A DNA stretch of 43,742 nt from Streptomyces sp. MUM 178J (GTDB taxonomy: Bacteria; Actinomycetota; Actinomycetes; Streptomycetales; Streptomycetaceae): the NCBI RefSeq assembly GCF_022414575.1, contig NZ_JADWYQ010000050.1:1-43742 (forward strand), read 5' to 3'. The translations under genes were made by a program, and so were the position numbers. The notes below the pieces were generated by a model. The model was not told the origin of the DNA. It was given only the letters and a program-made list of their open reading frames with translations, and ran no database searches. Below, piece by piece: positions 1 through 8,735 of this stretch. Within the stretch, counting starts at the first letter, position 1. Each line of letters starts with the position of its first letter.

Positions 1-2079
1 TTCGCGGGTCGTCCCGGCGGCGGCGGTGGCGGCGGCGGTCGTCCCGGCTTCGCGGGTCGTCCCGGCGGAGGCCCCGGCGGCGGCGGCTTCGGCGGCGGCG
101 GTGGCCGTCCCGGCTTCGGCGGACGTCCGGGCGGCCCCGGCGGCCGCGGCGGCACCCAGGGCGCCTTCGGCCGTCCCGGCGGCCCGGCGCGCCGTGGCCG
201 CAAGTCGAAGCGGCAGCGGCGCCAGGAGTACGAGGCCATGCAGGCCCCGTCGGTCGGCGGTGTGATGCTGCCTCGCGGCAACGGCGAGTCCATTCGCCTG
301 TCGCGCGGTGCGTCCCTCACCGACTTCGCGGAGAAGATCAACGCCAACCCGGCGTCGCTCGTCGCGGTCATGATGAACCTCGGCGAGATGGTCACCGCGA
401 CCCAGTCCGTCTCCGACGAGACCCTGGAGCTCCTGGGCTCGGAGATGAACTACACCGTCCAGATCGTCAGCCCGGAGGAGGAGGACCGAGAGCTTCTCGA
501 GTCCTTCGACATCGAGTTCGGCGAGGACGAAGGCGGCGAGGAGGCCCTGGTCTCGCGTCCGCCGGTGGTGACCGTCATGGGTCACGTCGACCATGGAAAG
601 ACCCGACTGCTGGACGCGATCCGCAAGACGAACGTCATCGCGGGCGAGGCCGGCGGCATCACGCAGCACATCGGTGCGTACCAGGCCGCGACCGAGGTCA
701 ACGGCGAGGACCGCAAGATCACCTTCATCGACACCCCGGGTCACGAGGCGTTCACCGCCATGCGTGCCCGCGGTGCGAAGTCGACCGACATCGCGATCCT
801 CGTGGTGGCGGCCAACGACGGTGTGATGCCCCAGACGATCGAGGCGCTGAACCACGCCAAGGCGGCCGAGGTGCCGATCGTGGTCGCGGTCAACAAGATC
901 GACGTCGAGGGTGCGGACCCGACCAAGGTGCGCGGTCAGCTGACCGAGTACGGCCTGGTGGCCGAGGAGTACGGCGGCGACACCATGTTCGTCGACATCT
1001 CCGCCAAGCAGGGTCTCAACATCGACTCCCTGCTGGAGGCCGTGGTCCTCACCGCGGACGCCTCGCTCGACCTGCGGGCCAACCCCGTGCAGGACGCGCA
1101 GGGCATCGCGATCGAGTCCCACCTCGACCGCGGCCGCGGCGCCGTGGCGACCGTCCTGGTGCAGCGCGGCACCCTGAGGGTCGGCGACACGATGGTCGTC
1201 GGCGACGCCTACGGCCGCGTCCGCGCCATGCTCGACGACAAGGGCAACAACGTCGAGGAAGCGGGTCCGTCGACCCCCGTCCTGGTCCTGGGTCTCACCA
1301 ACGTCCCGGGCGCCGGCGACAACTTCCTGGTCGTCGACGAGGACCGCACGGCCCGTCAGATCGCCGAGAAGCGCGCGGCGCGCGAGCGCAACGCGAACTT
1401 CGCCAAGCGCACCCGCCGGGTGTCCCTCGAGGACCTGGACAAGGTGCTCAAGGCCGGTCAGATCCAGGAACTCAACCTCATCATCAAGGGCGACGCGTCC
1501 GGTTCGGTGGAGGCTCTCGAGTCCTCGCTGCTCCAGCTCGACGTCGGCGAAGAGGTGGACATCCGGGTGCTGCACCGCGGCGTCGGCGCCGTCACCGAGT
1601 CCGACATCGACCTGGCGATGGGCTCCGACGCCATCGTCATCGGCTTCAACGTCCGCGCGGCCGGCCGGGCCGCGCAGATGGCGGAGCGCGAGGGCGTCGA
1701 CGTCCGGTACTACTCGGTGATCTACCAGGCCATCGAGGAGATCGAGGCGGCCCTCAAGGGCATGCTCAAGCCGGAGTACGAAGAGGTCGAGCTGGGCACG
1801 GCGGAGATCCGCGAGGTCTTCCGCTCGTCCAAGCTGGGCAACATCGCGGGTGTGCTCATCCGTTCCGGCGAGGTCCGACGCAACACCAAGGCCCGGCTCA
1901 TCCGCGACGGCAAGGTCGTCGCGGAGAACCTCACCATCGAGGGCCTGCGTCGCTTCAAGGACGACGTCACCGAGATCCGCGAAGGCTTCGAGGGCGGTAT
2001 CAACCTCGGAAACTTCAACGACATCAAGGTCGACGACGTCATCGCGACGTACGAGATGCGCGAGAAGCCTCGCGGCTGA
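1..2079 (+). CDS. infB: Translation initiation factor IF-2, 3' part (5' end outside window)
   Basis: IF-2 is a GTPase that brings fMet-tRNA to the 30S subunit and promotes subunit joining. The reading frame is open from the first base. The first ~180 bases encode the Gly/Arg/Pro-rich low-complexity linker typical of actinobacterial IF-2, followed by a basic patch ([12 protein letters not shown]). The G domain carries GHVDHGKT (580-603), DTPGHE (730-747) and NKID (892-903); the switch region GGITQH lies between the first two. The rest matches the beta-barrel, IF-2 domain 3 and C-terminal EF-Tu-like domain, ending [10 protein letters not shown]. The ATG at 238 is internal, because the frame upstream is clearly IF-2 sequence. 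It starts the infB-DUF503-rbfA-truB run on this strand. Only the N-terminal part is missing; identification is certain. Confidence 0.98.
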   Translation, partial: FAGRPGGGGGGGGRPGFAGRPGGGPGGGGFGGGGGRPGFGGRPGGPGGRGGTQGAFGRPGGPARRGRKSKRQRRQEYEAMQAPSVGGVMLPRGNGESIRLSRGASLTDFAEKINANPASLVAVMMNLGEMVTATQSVSDETLELLGSEMNYTVQIVSPEEEDRELLESFDIEFGEDEGGEEALVSRPPVVTVMGHVDHGKTRLLDAIRKTNVIAGEAGGITQHIGAYQAATEVNGEDRKITFIDTPGHEAFTAMRARGAKSTDIAILVVAANDGVMPQTIEALNHAKAAEVPIVVAVNKIDVEGADPTKVRGQLTEYGLVAEEYGGDTMFVDISAKQGLNIDSLLEAVVLTADASLDLRANPVQDAQGIAIESHLDRGRGAVATVLVQRGTLRVGDTMVVGDAYGRVRAMLDDKGNNVEEAGPSTPVLVLGLTNVPGAGDNFLVVDEDRTARQIAEKRAARERNANFAKRTRRVSLEDLDKVLKAGQIQELNLIIKGDASGSVEALESSLLQLDVGEEVDIRVLHRGVGAVTESDIDLAMGSDAIVIGFNVRAAGRAAQMAEREGVDVRYYSVIYQAIEEIEAALKGMLKPEYEEVELGTAEIREVFRSSKLGNIAGVLIRSGEVRRNTKARLIRDGKVVAENLTIEGLRRFKDDVTEIREGFEGGINLGNFNDIKVDDVIATYEMREKPRG

Positions 2080-2218
2080 CGCGAGCAGCCGGTTCGGGGC
2101 CGGTCGGCGGGATATTTCCGTCGATCGGCCCCGGCCGTTGCGTGTACGGTTCTTGGTGTCCCTGCCAAGCGCTGGCAGGCGTCCATGACCCCGAACCGGC
2201 GGGACATCCGGGCATCAC

Positions 2219-2512
2219 ATGTATGTGGGGACGCTGTCCTTCGATCTGCTCCTCGGCGACGTACGGTCGCTGAAGGAGAAACGCTCCGTGGTCCGTCCGA
2301 TCGTCGCCGAGCTCCAGCGGAAGTTCTCCGTGAGCGCGGCGGAGACCGGCGGACAGAACCTCCACCGCAGGGCCGAGATCGGCGTCGCGCTGGTCTCGGG
2401 GGACACGGGGCACCTCACGGAAGTGCTGGACCGGTGTGAGCGCCTTGTCGCCGGTCGGCCCGAGGTGGAGCTGCTGTCGGTCAGACGCAGGCTGCACAGT
2501 GACGAGGACTGA
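2219..2512 (+). CDS. DUF503 family protein (YlxP-like)
   Basis: A 97-residue protein with the DUF503 pattern: MYVGTLSFDLLLGDVRSLKEKR at the start, then an alternating strand/helix fold. This small family commonly sits between infB and rbfA and is thought to be connected with ribosome maturation, but its molecular role is not established. The start at ATG 2219 has no strong Shine-Dalgarno sequence in front, yet the family N-terminus begins exactly there. A 139-base gap separates it from infB, with no terminator hairpin seen, so it is probably co-transcribed. rbfA follows 75 bases downstream. Confidence 0.9.
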   Translation: MYVGTLSFDLLLGDVRSLKEKRSVVRPIVAELQRKFSVSAAETGGQNLHRRAEIGVALVSGDTGHLTEVLDRCERLVAGRPEVELLSVRRRLHSDED

Positions 2513-2587
2513 GGCGTTCACAAAGACCGACGCAGACGTGAGCGGTCCCGAAGGCACGAAAAGCAAGGCAAAGAAGGAGAAGGACCA

Positions 2588-3049
2588 GTGGCCGACAACG
2601 CGCGGGCGAAGAAGCTGGCGGACCTCATCCGCGAAGTGGTCGCCGAGAAGCTGCAGCGCGGCATCAAGGACCCGCGGCTGGGATCGCATGTGACCATCAC
2701 GGACACCCGGGTCACCGGCGACCTGCGGGAGGCCACGGTCTTCTACACGGTCTACGGCGACGACGAGGACCGCGCCAGCGCCGCGGCCGGACTGCAGAGC
2801 GCCAAGGGCATCCTGCGCTCCGCCGTCGGCGCCGCGGCCGGCACCAAGTTCACCCCGACCCTCACCTTCGTCGCGGACGCCCTGCCGGAGAACGCCCGCA
2901 CGATCGAGGACCTCCTCGACAAGGCGCGGGCCTCCGACGCCAAGGTGCGGGAGGCGTCCTCCGGCGCGGACTACGCGGGCGACGCCGACCCGTACCGCAA
3001 GCAGGACGACGAGGGCGAGAGCGGAAACGAGGACGCGGCCGCTTCATGA
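2588..3049 (+). CDS. rbfA: 30S ribosome-binding factor RbfA
   Basis: RbfA binds the immature 30S subunit near the 5' helix of 16S rRNA and is needed for late maturation and cold adaptation. The 153-residue product has the family hallmarks: MADNARAKKLADLIREVV, the conserved KDPRLG (about 27-32), VTITDTRVTGDLREATVFYTVYG, and FTPTLTFVADALPENA near residue 95. About 30 acidic residues beyond the KH-like fold form a disordered tail, usual in actinobacteria. The GTG start is supported by a GGAGAAGG-type ribosome-binding site just upstream. The stop overlaps the truB start as ATGA, suggesting translational coupling. Confidence 0.96.
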   Translation: MADNARAKKLADLIREVVAEKLQRGIKDPRLGSHVTITDTRVTGDLREATVFYTVYGDDEDRASAAAGLQSAKGILRSAVGAAAGTKFTPTLTFVADALPENARTIEDLLDKARASDAKVREASSGADYAGDADPYRKQDDEGESGNEDAAAS

Positions 3050-3999
3050 CACAGCACAGCAAGACCCCGCCGGCCGACGGCCGGCGGGGCCCCCAGGACG
3101 GCCTGGTCATCGTGGACAAGCCGACCGGCTTCACCTCGCACGACGTGGTGGCGAAGATGCGCGGCATCGCCAGGACCCGCCGCGTCGGGCACGCCGGCAC
3201 GCTCGACCCCATGGCCACCGGCGTGCTGGTGCTCGGGGTCGAGCGGGCCACCAAGCTGCTCGGCCATCTCGCGCTGACCGAGAAGGAGTACCTGGGCACC
3301 ATCAGGCTCGGCCAGAACACCGTCACGGACGACGCCGAAGGCGAGATCACCACCTGCGCCGACGCCTCCGGGATCACCCGGGAGGCCATCGACGCCGCCG
3401 TCGCCAAGCTGACCGGCGACATCATGCAGGTGCCGTCCAAGGTCAGCGCCATCAAGATCGACGGCAAGCGGTCCTACGCACGCGTGCGCGGCGGCGAGGA
3501 CTTCGACATCCCCGCCCGCCCGGTGACCGTCTCCTCGTTCCGGGTGTACGACGTCCGGGAGGCGGTCGCCTCGGGGTCCCCCGGGGCCGAAGACGCCGGG
3601 GGAGGCACGCCGGTCGTCGACCTGGTGGTGTCGGTGGTCTGCTCCTCGGGCACGTATATCCGCGCCCTCGCCCGCGACCTCGGCGCCGGCCTCGGCGTCG
3701 GCGGCCATCTCACGGCGCTGCGCCGCACCCGCGTCGGCCCGTACGGCCTGGACGCGGCGAAGACGCTCGACCAGCTCCAGGAGGAGCTGACGGTGATGCC
3801 GATCGCCGAGGCGGCGGACCGCGCCTTCCCCCGCTGGAACGTGTCGGAGAAGCACGCCAGGCTGCTGCTGAACGGCGTACGGATCGACATGCCGCCGCAG
3901 CCCTCCTCGCCCGTGGCCGCGTTCGCACCCGACGGGCGCTTCCTGGCGCTGGTCGAGGAGCACAAGGGCAAGGCGAAGAGCCTGGCCGTCTTCGGCTGA
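3046..3999 (+). CDS. truB: tRNA pseudouridine(55) synthase TruB
   Basis: TruB isomerises U55 in the T-loop of tRNAs. The 317-residue protein shows the N-terminal VDKPTGFTSHDVV motif, and the catalytic motif GTLDPMATGVL with Asp54 as nucleophile. Further conserved stretches are VSAIKIDGKRSYARVR and the RNA-contacting SSGTYIRALARDLG. The C-terminal region (about 250-317) resembles the extra domain of actinobacterial TruB. It overlaps rbfA by four bases. A 15-bp hairpin directly downstream closes the infB-truB unit. Confidence 0.96.
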   Translation: MTQHSKTPPADGRRGPQDGLVIVDKPTGFTSHDVVAKMRGIARTRRVGHAGTLDPMATGVLVLGVERATKLLGHLALTEKEYLGTIRLGQNTVTDDAEGEITTCADASGITREAIDAAVAKLTGDIMQVPSKVSAIKIDGKRSYARVRGGEDFDIPARPVTVSSFRVYDVREAVASGSPGAEDAGGGTPVVDLVVSVVCSSGTYIRALARDLGAGLGVGGHLTALRRTRVGPYGLDAAKTLDQLQEELTVMPIAEAADRAFPRWNVSEKHARLLLNGVRIDMPPQPSSPVAAFAPDGRFLALVEEHKGKAKSLAVFG

Positions 4000-4007
4000 G
4001 CCGGTTC

Positions 4008-4048
4008 ATCGTGGAGCGGGCGGTCTGCACCGTCGCCCGCTCCACGAT
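4008..4048 (+). terminator. Terminator hairpin after truB
   Basis: A perfect 15-bp inverted repeat (4008-4022 paired with 4034-4048; loop of 11) begins nine bases after the truB stop. It lacks a U-tract, as is normal in Streptomyces. It likely ends the infB-truB transcript and separates it from the broken gene and ribF. Confidence 0.8.
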
Positions 4049-4133
4049 CCCCTCTGCAGGGGGTCTATCCGTCGCAGCAGCCCTTTTCACCCCAACGGGC
4101 AGGCGCTCGGAGTGAACCACGGGAGCACACGGG

Positions 4134-4661
4134 GTGCTTTTGGCACACGGACTTCTCCTGCCGATCATGGGCTGCCGGCTCGGCCGGGAGGCCGCCGGAG
4201 GGCCCGTGCCCGACGCGGACACGGGTGCGGTGTTCGCGGTCGTGGGCGCCGCCCTCGAGGCCGGGCGGCCGGCTGAGGGCTTCGCGGCTCCCGCTGTGCG
4301 CCACACGGGCCGCAGAGGCCCGGCGGGGACCCCTGGGTGAGCTGCTGCGCGCCGCCGCCCTCGGCGCCGGGCAGCGGGCCGGGGAACACACGAGAGCCCT
4401 CGTCCGCCGTGTCGGCATGCTGCTGGTACGCACCCCCGAAGGCGCGGCCTGCTTCGACCGCCGGCTGGTCGAGCTCGCCCGTGAGGCGCCCGGTTTCGCC
4501 CGGCTCGTCCGCGGCCGGCCGGCGGGGCAGCCGGAGCAGTGGGCCGCGGTCGTCGGGCCAGCGCACGGCGCGTGCTGGAGTTGCCGGGCGACGGGACGCT
4601 CGCTTGTCCACAGGCGATGCGAACCGGGAAGCTGGGGCATGGCACTCTTAGACCTGCGTAA
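4134..4661 (+). pseudogene. Conserved Streptomyces hypothetical gene broken by two compensating frameshifts
   Basis: Coding sense runs through three segments in frames 3, 1 and 3. It opens at GTG 4134 behind GGGAG and stops at TGA 4338-4340. It continues one frame over (ELLRAAALGAGQ ... GMLLVRTPEGAACFDRRL ... PGFARLVRG), then returns at about 4560 to the first frame (SARRVLELPGDGTLACP ... GHGTLRPA) with TAA at 4659-4661. Removing one G from the GGG at 4335-4337 and adding one base near 4558-4561 restores a single protein of about 175 residues. I recall a hypothetical protein ending in a similar GxGxLRPA tail from the truB-ribF interval of streptomycetes (memory, not checked). Function unknown. 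The middle segment is, by accident, in frame with ribF. It may be a true pseudogene or two consensus errors in a G-rich stretch. Confidence 0.65.
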
Positions 4662-4692
4662 TCGGCGAACAGGCGGACGAGGAGCGGTCACA

Positions 4693-5649
4693 GTGCAGCG
4701 CTGGCGTGGCTTGGAGGACATCCCCCAGGACTGGGGGCGCAGCGTCGTCACCATCGGCTCCTACGACGGAGTGCACCGCGGGCACCAGCTGATCATCGGG
4801 CGGGCCGTGGAGCGGGCGCGGGAGCTCGGCGTCCCGTCCGTTGTGGTCACCTTCGACCCCCACCCCAGCGAGGTTGTCCGCCCCGGCAGCCATCCGCCGC
4901 TGCTGGCTCCGCACCACCGGCGCGCCGAGCTGATGGCGGAGCTCGGCGTGGACGCGGTGCTGATCCTGCCCTTCACCGCGGAGTTCTCCAAGCTGTCGCC
5001 GGCGGACTTCACGGTGAAGGTGCTCGTCGACAAGCTGCACGCGCGCGCCGTCATCGAGGGCCCCAACTTCCGCTTCGGACACCGGGCGGCGGGCAATGTC
5101 GCCTATCTCGCGGAGCTGGGCGTGACGTACGACTACGAGGTGGAGGTCGTCGACCTCTATGTGAGCGGCGAGGCGGGCGGCGGCGAGCCGTTCTCCTCCA
5201 CCCTCACCCGCCGTCTAGTCGCCGAGGGCGACATCGAGGGGGCGGCGGAGATCCTCGGCCGGCCCCACCGCGTCGAGGGCGTCGTCGTACGCGGCGCCCA
5301 GCGCGGCCGCGAGCTGGGCTACCCGACGGCGAACGTCGAGACCCTGCCGCACACCGCGATCCCGGCGGACGGGGTGTACGCGGGCTGGCTGACGGCGGCG
5401 GGGGAGCGGATGCCCGCAGCGATCTCCGTCGGCACGAACCCGCAGTTCGACGGCACGGAGCGCACAGTGGAGGCGTACGCGATCGACCGCGTGGGCCTCG
5501 ATCTGTACGGGCTGCATGTGGCGGTGGACTTCCTGGCGTATGTGCGGGGGCAGAAGAAGTTCGACTCCATCGAGGCGCTGCTGGCGGCGATCGCGGACGA
5601 CGTCAAGCAGTGCCGGACCCTGACGGCGGAGTACGACGCCGAAGCATGA
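4693..5649 (+). CDS. ribF: Bifunctional riboflavin kinase / FAD synthetase
   Basis: RibF phosphorylates riboflavin to FMN and adenylylates FMN to FAD. The 318-residue product has the N-terminal nucleotidyltransferase domain with GSYDGVHRGH (22-31) and VTFDPHPSEVV. The GPNFRFGHRAAGN stretch belongs to the same domain. The C-terminal kinase domain carries GRELGYPTAN (PTAN at 211-214), GVYAGW and the closing YVRGQKKFDSIEAL. I chose GTG 4693 because it has a GAGGAG site upstream and gives the family's usual length. The open frame extends upstream only because the broken neighbouring gene shares this frame. A strong hairpin follows the stop. Confidence 0.95.
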   Translation: MQRWRGLEDIPQDWGRSVVTIGSYDGVHRGHQLIIGRAVERARELGVPSVVVTFDPHPSEVVRPGSHPPLLAPHHRRAELMAELGVDAVLILPFTAEFSKLSPADFTVKVLVDKLHARAVIEGPNFRFGHRAAGNVAYLAELGVTYDYEVEVVDLYVSGEAGGGEPFSSTLTRRLVAEGDIEGAAEILGRPHRVEGVVVRGAQRGRELGYPTANVETLPHTAIPADGVYAGWLTAAGERMPAAISVGTNPQFDGTERTVEAYAIDRVGLDLYGLHVAVDFLAYVRGQKKFDSIEALLAAIADDVKQCRTLTAEYDAEA

Positions 5650-5665
5650 GCCCCGGGGGCGTCCG

Positions 5666-5698
5666 CCGGTATGCCAGGGGTGTCCCCCGGCATACCGG
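5666..5698. terminator. Hairpin between convergent ribF and ABC transporter operon
   Basis: CCGGTATGCC (5666-5675) pairs with GGCATACCGG (5689-5698), with a further GGGG/CCCC stem inside and a TGT loop. Its position between convergent genes fits a bidirectional terminator. The remaining ~165 bases to the ATPase stop are C/G-rich with no gene seen. Confidence 0.75.
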
Positions 5699-5863
5699 CC
5701 CCCTCGCGGGTTTCCGGGGCCGCTTTCGCGCCCGACCGCCCACCCCTGAGGGTGTGGCCTTCGCCCCCGCACCCCCGCACCCCCGCAGCTGCCGGGGGCG
5801 GGCTGCAGCCCGTGTGCGCCGGCCTCCGGTGAGGGTCCCGGGACAAACCGCACCCCAAGCCCC

Positions 5864-6820
5864 TCACCGCAGATGACAGGCCACACCCCGCAGCAGTTCC
5901 GGCTCCTCCCTCCGGCAGCGCTCCGCGACCCCCGCCCCCGCCGCCTCGCCCGAGGTCAGGGAAGGGCATCGGATGTGGAAGCGGCAGCCCGGCGGGATGC
6001 GGGAGGGGTCCGGGGGTTCGCCCGTGAGGATCGCGGGCGGCTCGGCGGACTCCGGCAGTACGGACAGCAGCGCCCGGGTGTACGGGTGCCGCGCATCCGT
6101 CAGGACGTCCTCCACCGGGCCCGACTCCACGATCCGCCCCAGATACATCACCGCCACCCGGTCCGCGATGTTCCACGCCAGCCCCAGGTCGTGCGTCACC
6201 ACCAGAGCCGCCACCCCCAGCTCCTCCCGCAGCCGCAGCAGCAGCGCGAGGATCTCCCCGCGCACGGATGCGTCCAGGGACGCCACCGGCTCGTCCGCGA
6301 TGATCACCTCGGGCCGGAGGACCAGCGCGCCGGCGATGACGACCCGCTGCCGCTGGCCGCCGGACAGTTCGTGCGGATAGCGCAGGAAGAACCGCTCCGG
6401 CGGGCGGAGCCCCGCCTGCGCGAGGGCGTCGGCCACCGCGGCCCGCTCGTCCCCGCCGCGGCCGTGGATGCGCAGTCCCTCGGCCACGGCCTCGTACACC
6501 GTGTGCCGGGGGTTGAGCGAACCGCTCGGGTCCTGCAGCACCAGCTGCACCCGCCGCCGGTACTCCTTCAGCGCCCGCGTCCCGTACGACAGCGGTCTCC
6601 CGTCGAAGGAGACGACGCCCGCGGTCGGCTCCACCAGCCCGAGCAGCGCCCGCGCCAGGGTGCTCTTGCCGCAGCCGGACTCGCCGACGAGCGCCACGAT
6701 CTCGCCTGCGCCGATGGCGAGGTCCACTCCGTCGACGGCGCTCGCGGACGGTGCGCCCCGCCGCCCGGGGAAGACCACCCGCAGTTCGTCCGCCGACAGC
6801 ACGGGCGGCCGTGTGCTCAT
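5864..6820 (-). CDS. Peptide/nickel-type ABC transporter ATP-binding protein (second ATPase)
   Basis: A 318-residue ABC ATPase of the oligopeptide/dipeptide class, energising import through the two permeases encoded upstream. Walker A GESGCGKST spans about 46-54. The Q-loop region VLQDPSGSLNPR, signature LSGGQRQRV, Walker B VIIADEP and switch His in THDLG are all intact. The C-terminus has the oligopeptide-ATPase extension (GCRFHIRCP, then a later Cys). The start ATG at 6820 overlaps the previous gene's stop as ATGA; longer frames upstream run into that neighbour. It is the last gene of the operon. The substrate cannot be told from sequence; the family handles peptides, nickel and some sugars. 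Confidence 0.93.
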   Translation of the reverse strand: MSTRPPVLSADELRVVFPGRRGAPSASAVDGVDLAIGAGEIVALVGESGCGKSTLARALLGLVEPTAGVVSFDGRPLSYGTRALKEYRRRVQLVLQDPSGSLNPRHTVYEAVAEGLRIHGRGGDERAAVADALAQAGLRPPERFFLRYPHELSGGQRQRVVIAGALVLRPEVIIADEPVASLDASVRGEILALLLRLREELGVAALVVTHDLGLAWNIADRVAVMYLGRIVESGPVEDVLTDARHPYTRALLSVLPESAEPPAILTGEPPDPSRIPPGCRFHIRCPSLTSGEAAGAGVAERCRREEPELLRGVACHLR

Positions 6821-7833
6821 GAAGGACTCCTGACGCTCGCGGGGGCCGGCACGACATGCACACAGGCGGCCCGATGCTCCATCGCGGCCTCGGCCAGCAC
6901 CGGTTCGGCGGCGGCCAGCACCGGTTCGGCGGCGGCGCAGGCCTCCACCGCGTCGGGGCACCGGGGACGGAAGGCGCACCCGGAGGGCAGCGAGGAGGGG
7001 TCGGGCGGATCGCCGGGCAGCCCTCGCGGCGCGCGCCGCGACCCCGCGTCCCCGATCCGGGGGAAGGCGGCGGCCAGGGCACGCCCGTACGGATGTCGTG
7101 CCGCCCCGTACACCTGCTGTGCCGGCCCCTCCTCGACCACCCGCCCCGCGTACATCACAGCCAGCCGGTCGCAGGTGTCGGCGAGCACCGCCAGATCATG
7201 ACTGATCATCAGCAGCCCGATGTCCTGCTCCGAGACGAGCTGTTCGATCAGCCGCAGGATCTGAGCCTGGATCATCACATCGAGGGCCGTGGTCGGCTCG
7301 TCCGCGATGATCAGCCGAGGGCCGCAGGCCAGCGCCATCGCGATCATCACCCGCTGCCGCTGGCCGCCGGACAGCTCGTGCGGATACGCGGCGGCACGCG
7401 AGGCGGGCAGCCCCACCTGCTCCAGCAGTTCCCCGGTGCGCGCCCGGGCCCCCGCGGCCGACGCCCGGCGGTGCACCAGCAGCGGTTCGGCGATCTGCTC
7501 CCCGATCCGCTGCACCGGGTTGAGGGAGTGCATGGCCCCCTGGAAGACGATCGACGCCCCCGCCCAGCGCACGGCCCGCAGCCGCCCCCACCGCATGGTG
7601 AGCACGTCCTCGCCGTCCAGCAGGATCTGCCCGCTGAGCCGGGCGGTGCGCGGCAGCAGCCGCAGCAGGGCGAGGGCGAGCGTCGACTTCCCGCACCCCG
7701 ACTCTCCGGCGAGCCCCAGCTTCCGGCCCGCGGGGAGGCGGAGGTCGACGCCGCGTACGGCCGGCACTGCGGCCTCCCCGGTCCCGTACACGACATGGAG
7801 GTCCCGCACTTCGAGCAGTGTCACGTCGCTCAT
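6817..7833 (-). CDS. Peptide/nickel-type ABC transporter ATP-binding protein (first ATPase)
   Basis: A 338-residue ABC ATPase, partner of the one encoded downstream; importers of this family use two different ATPases. Walker A GESGCGKS is at about 43-50, signature LSGGQRQRV, Walker B LIIADEPTTALD, switch SHDLA. The C-terminal extension has GCAFRPRCPDAVEAC. Near the end a short in-frame duplication gives the repeated AAEPVLA (DNA about 6896-6935), probably replication slippage. Start ATG 7833 overlaps the permease stop by ATGA; the stop overlaps the next ATPase in the same way. Confidence 0.93.
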   Translation of the reverse strand: MSDVTLLEVRDLHVVYGTGEAAVPAVRGVDLRLPAGRKLGLAGESGCGKSTLALALLRLLPRTARLSGQILLDGEDVLTMRWGRLRAVRWAGASIVFQGAMHSLNPVQRIGEQIAEPLLVHRRASAAGARARTGELLEQVGLPASRAAAYPHELSGGQRQRVMIAMALACGPRLIIADEPTTALDVMIQAQILRLIEQLVSEQDIGLLMISHDLAVLADTCDRLAVMYAGRVVEEGPAQQVYGAARHPYGRALAAAFPRIGDAGSRRAPRGLPGDPPDPSSLPSGCAFRPRCPDAVEACAAAEPVLAAAEPVLAEAAMEHRAACVHVVPAPASVRSPS

Positions 7834-8735
7834 CCGGCAGCTCCCAGCCTCGGGTTGAGTACGGATTCGATCGCCCGTCCGCACAGGGTGAAGCAGAGCG
7901 CGACGACGGCGACTGCGATGCCGGGCGGGGCCAGATACCACCAGTGGCCGGCGGAGACCGCGCCCGCCTCGCGCGCGTCCTGGAGCATGCCGCCCCAGGA
8001 GACGACGGTCGGGTCGCCCAGCCCGAGGAAGGCGAGCGTGGCCTCGGTGAGGATGGCGCTGGAGATGCACAGCGTGGTCTGCGCCAGGACGAGCGGCATC
8101 ACGTTGGGCAGCACATGGCGGCTCATGACGTGGCTGTGGCCGCCGCCGAGGGCGCGGGCGCGTTCGATGTACGGGCGGGACTCGACCGCGATGGTCTGCG
8201 CCCGCACCAGCCGCGCCGTCGTCGGCCAGCTGGTCACCCCGATCGCCACGATCACCGTCCAGACGCTGCGGGACATCACCGTCGCCAGCACGATCGCCAG
8301 CACCAGCGTGGGCATCACCAGAAACCAGTCCGTGACGCGCATGGCGAGGGCGGAGAACCATCCTCCGTAATGGCCCGCGAGGATGCCGACGAGTGTGCCG
8401 ATGGCGACGGACAGCGCCGCCGCGAGCAGCCCCACGGTCAGCGAGATCCTCGCTCCCCAGACCAGCAGCCCGAGCAGGGAGCGCCCGAACTGGTCGGTGC
8501 CGAGGGGGAACTCGGCGCTGGGCGACTCAAGCGGCCCGCCCGGCGCACGTGTCACGCTCTGCACATCCGAGCCGACCAGCAGCGGTGCGGCCAGCGCGAC
8601 CAGGGTGATGAGCGCCAGCGCGGCAAGACCCGCCAGACCCGCGCGACGGGTGCGGTACGCCCGCCAGAAGCGGGCGGCCGAGTGCCTGCGGCGTGCCCAG
8701 CTGAGGGCGGTGGGGGAGGAGTCGGTCGTCGTCAT
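7830..8735 (-). CDS. ABC transporter permease, DppC/OppC type
   Basis: A 301-residue inner-membrane permease. An N-terminal helix (about 31-52) is followed by an extracytoplasmic stretch with the family's FPLGTDQFGR motif and then five further hydrophobic segments. The EAA loop is ERARALGGGHSHVMSRHVLPN. It forms the channel with the DppB-type permease encoded upstream. Start ATG 8735 overlaps the previous stop by four bases; the larger open frame upstream is a shadow of the neighbour. Confidence 0.93.
   Translation of the reverse strand: MTTTDSSPTALSWARRRHSAARFWRAYRTRRAGLAGLAALALITLVALAAPLLVGSDVQSVTRAPGGPLESPSAEFPLGTDQFGRSLLGLLVWGARISLTVGLLAAALSVAIGTLVGILAGHYGGWFSALAMRVTDWFLVMPTLVLAIVLATVMSRSVWTVIVAIGVTSWPTTARLVRAQTIAVESRPYIERARALGGGHSHVMSRHVLPNVMPLVLAQTTLCISSAILTEATLAFLGLGDPTVVSWGGMLQDAREAGAVSAGHWWYLAPPGIAVAVVALCFTLCGRAIESVLNPRLGAAG

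Noticed and set aside
4225..4692. N-terminal extension of RibF by about 156 residues
   Set aside because: The extension is the middle part of a different, frame-broken gene. RibF has its normal length and a ribosome-binding site from GTG 4693.
6896..6940. Short tandem duplication in the first ATPase gene as a mobile or regulatory repeat
   Set aside because: It is a single in-frame duplication of about 21 bases inside the variable C-terminal tail; slippage is enough to explain it.
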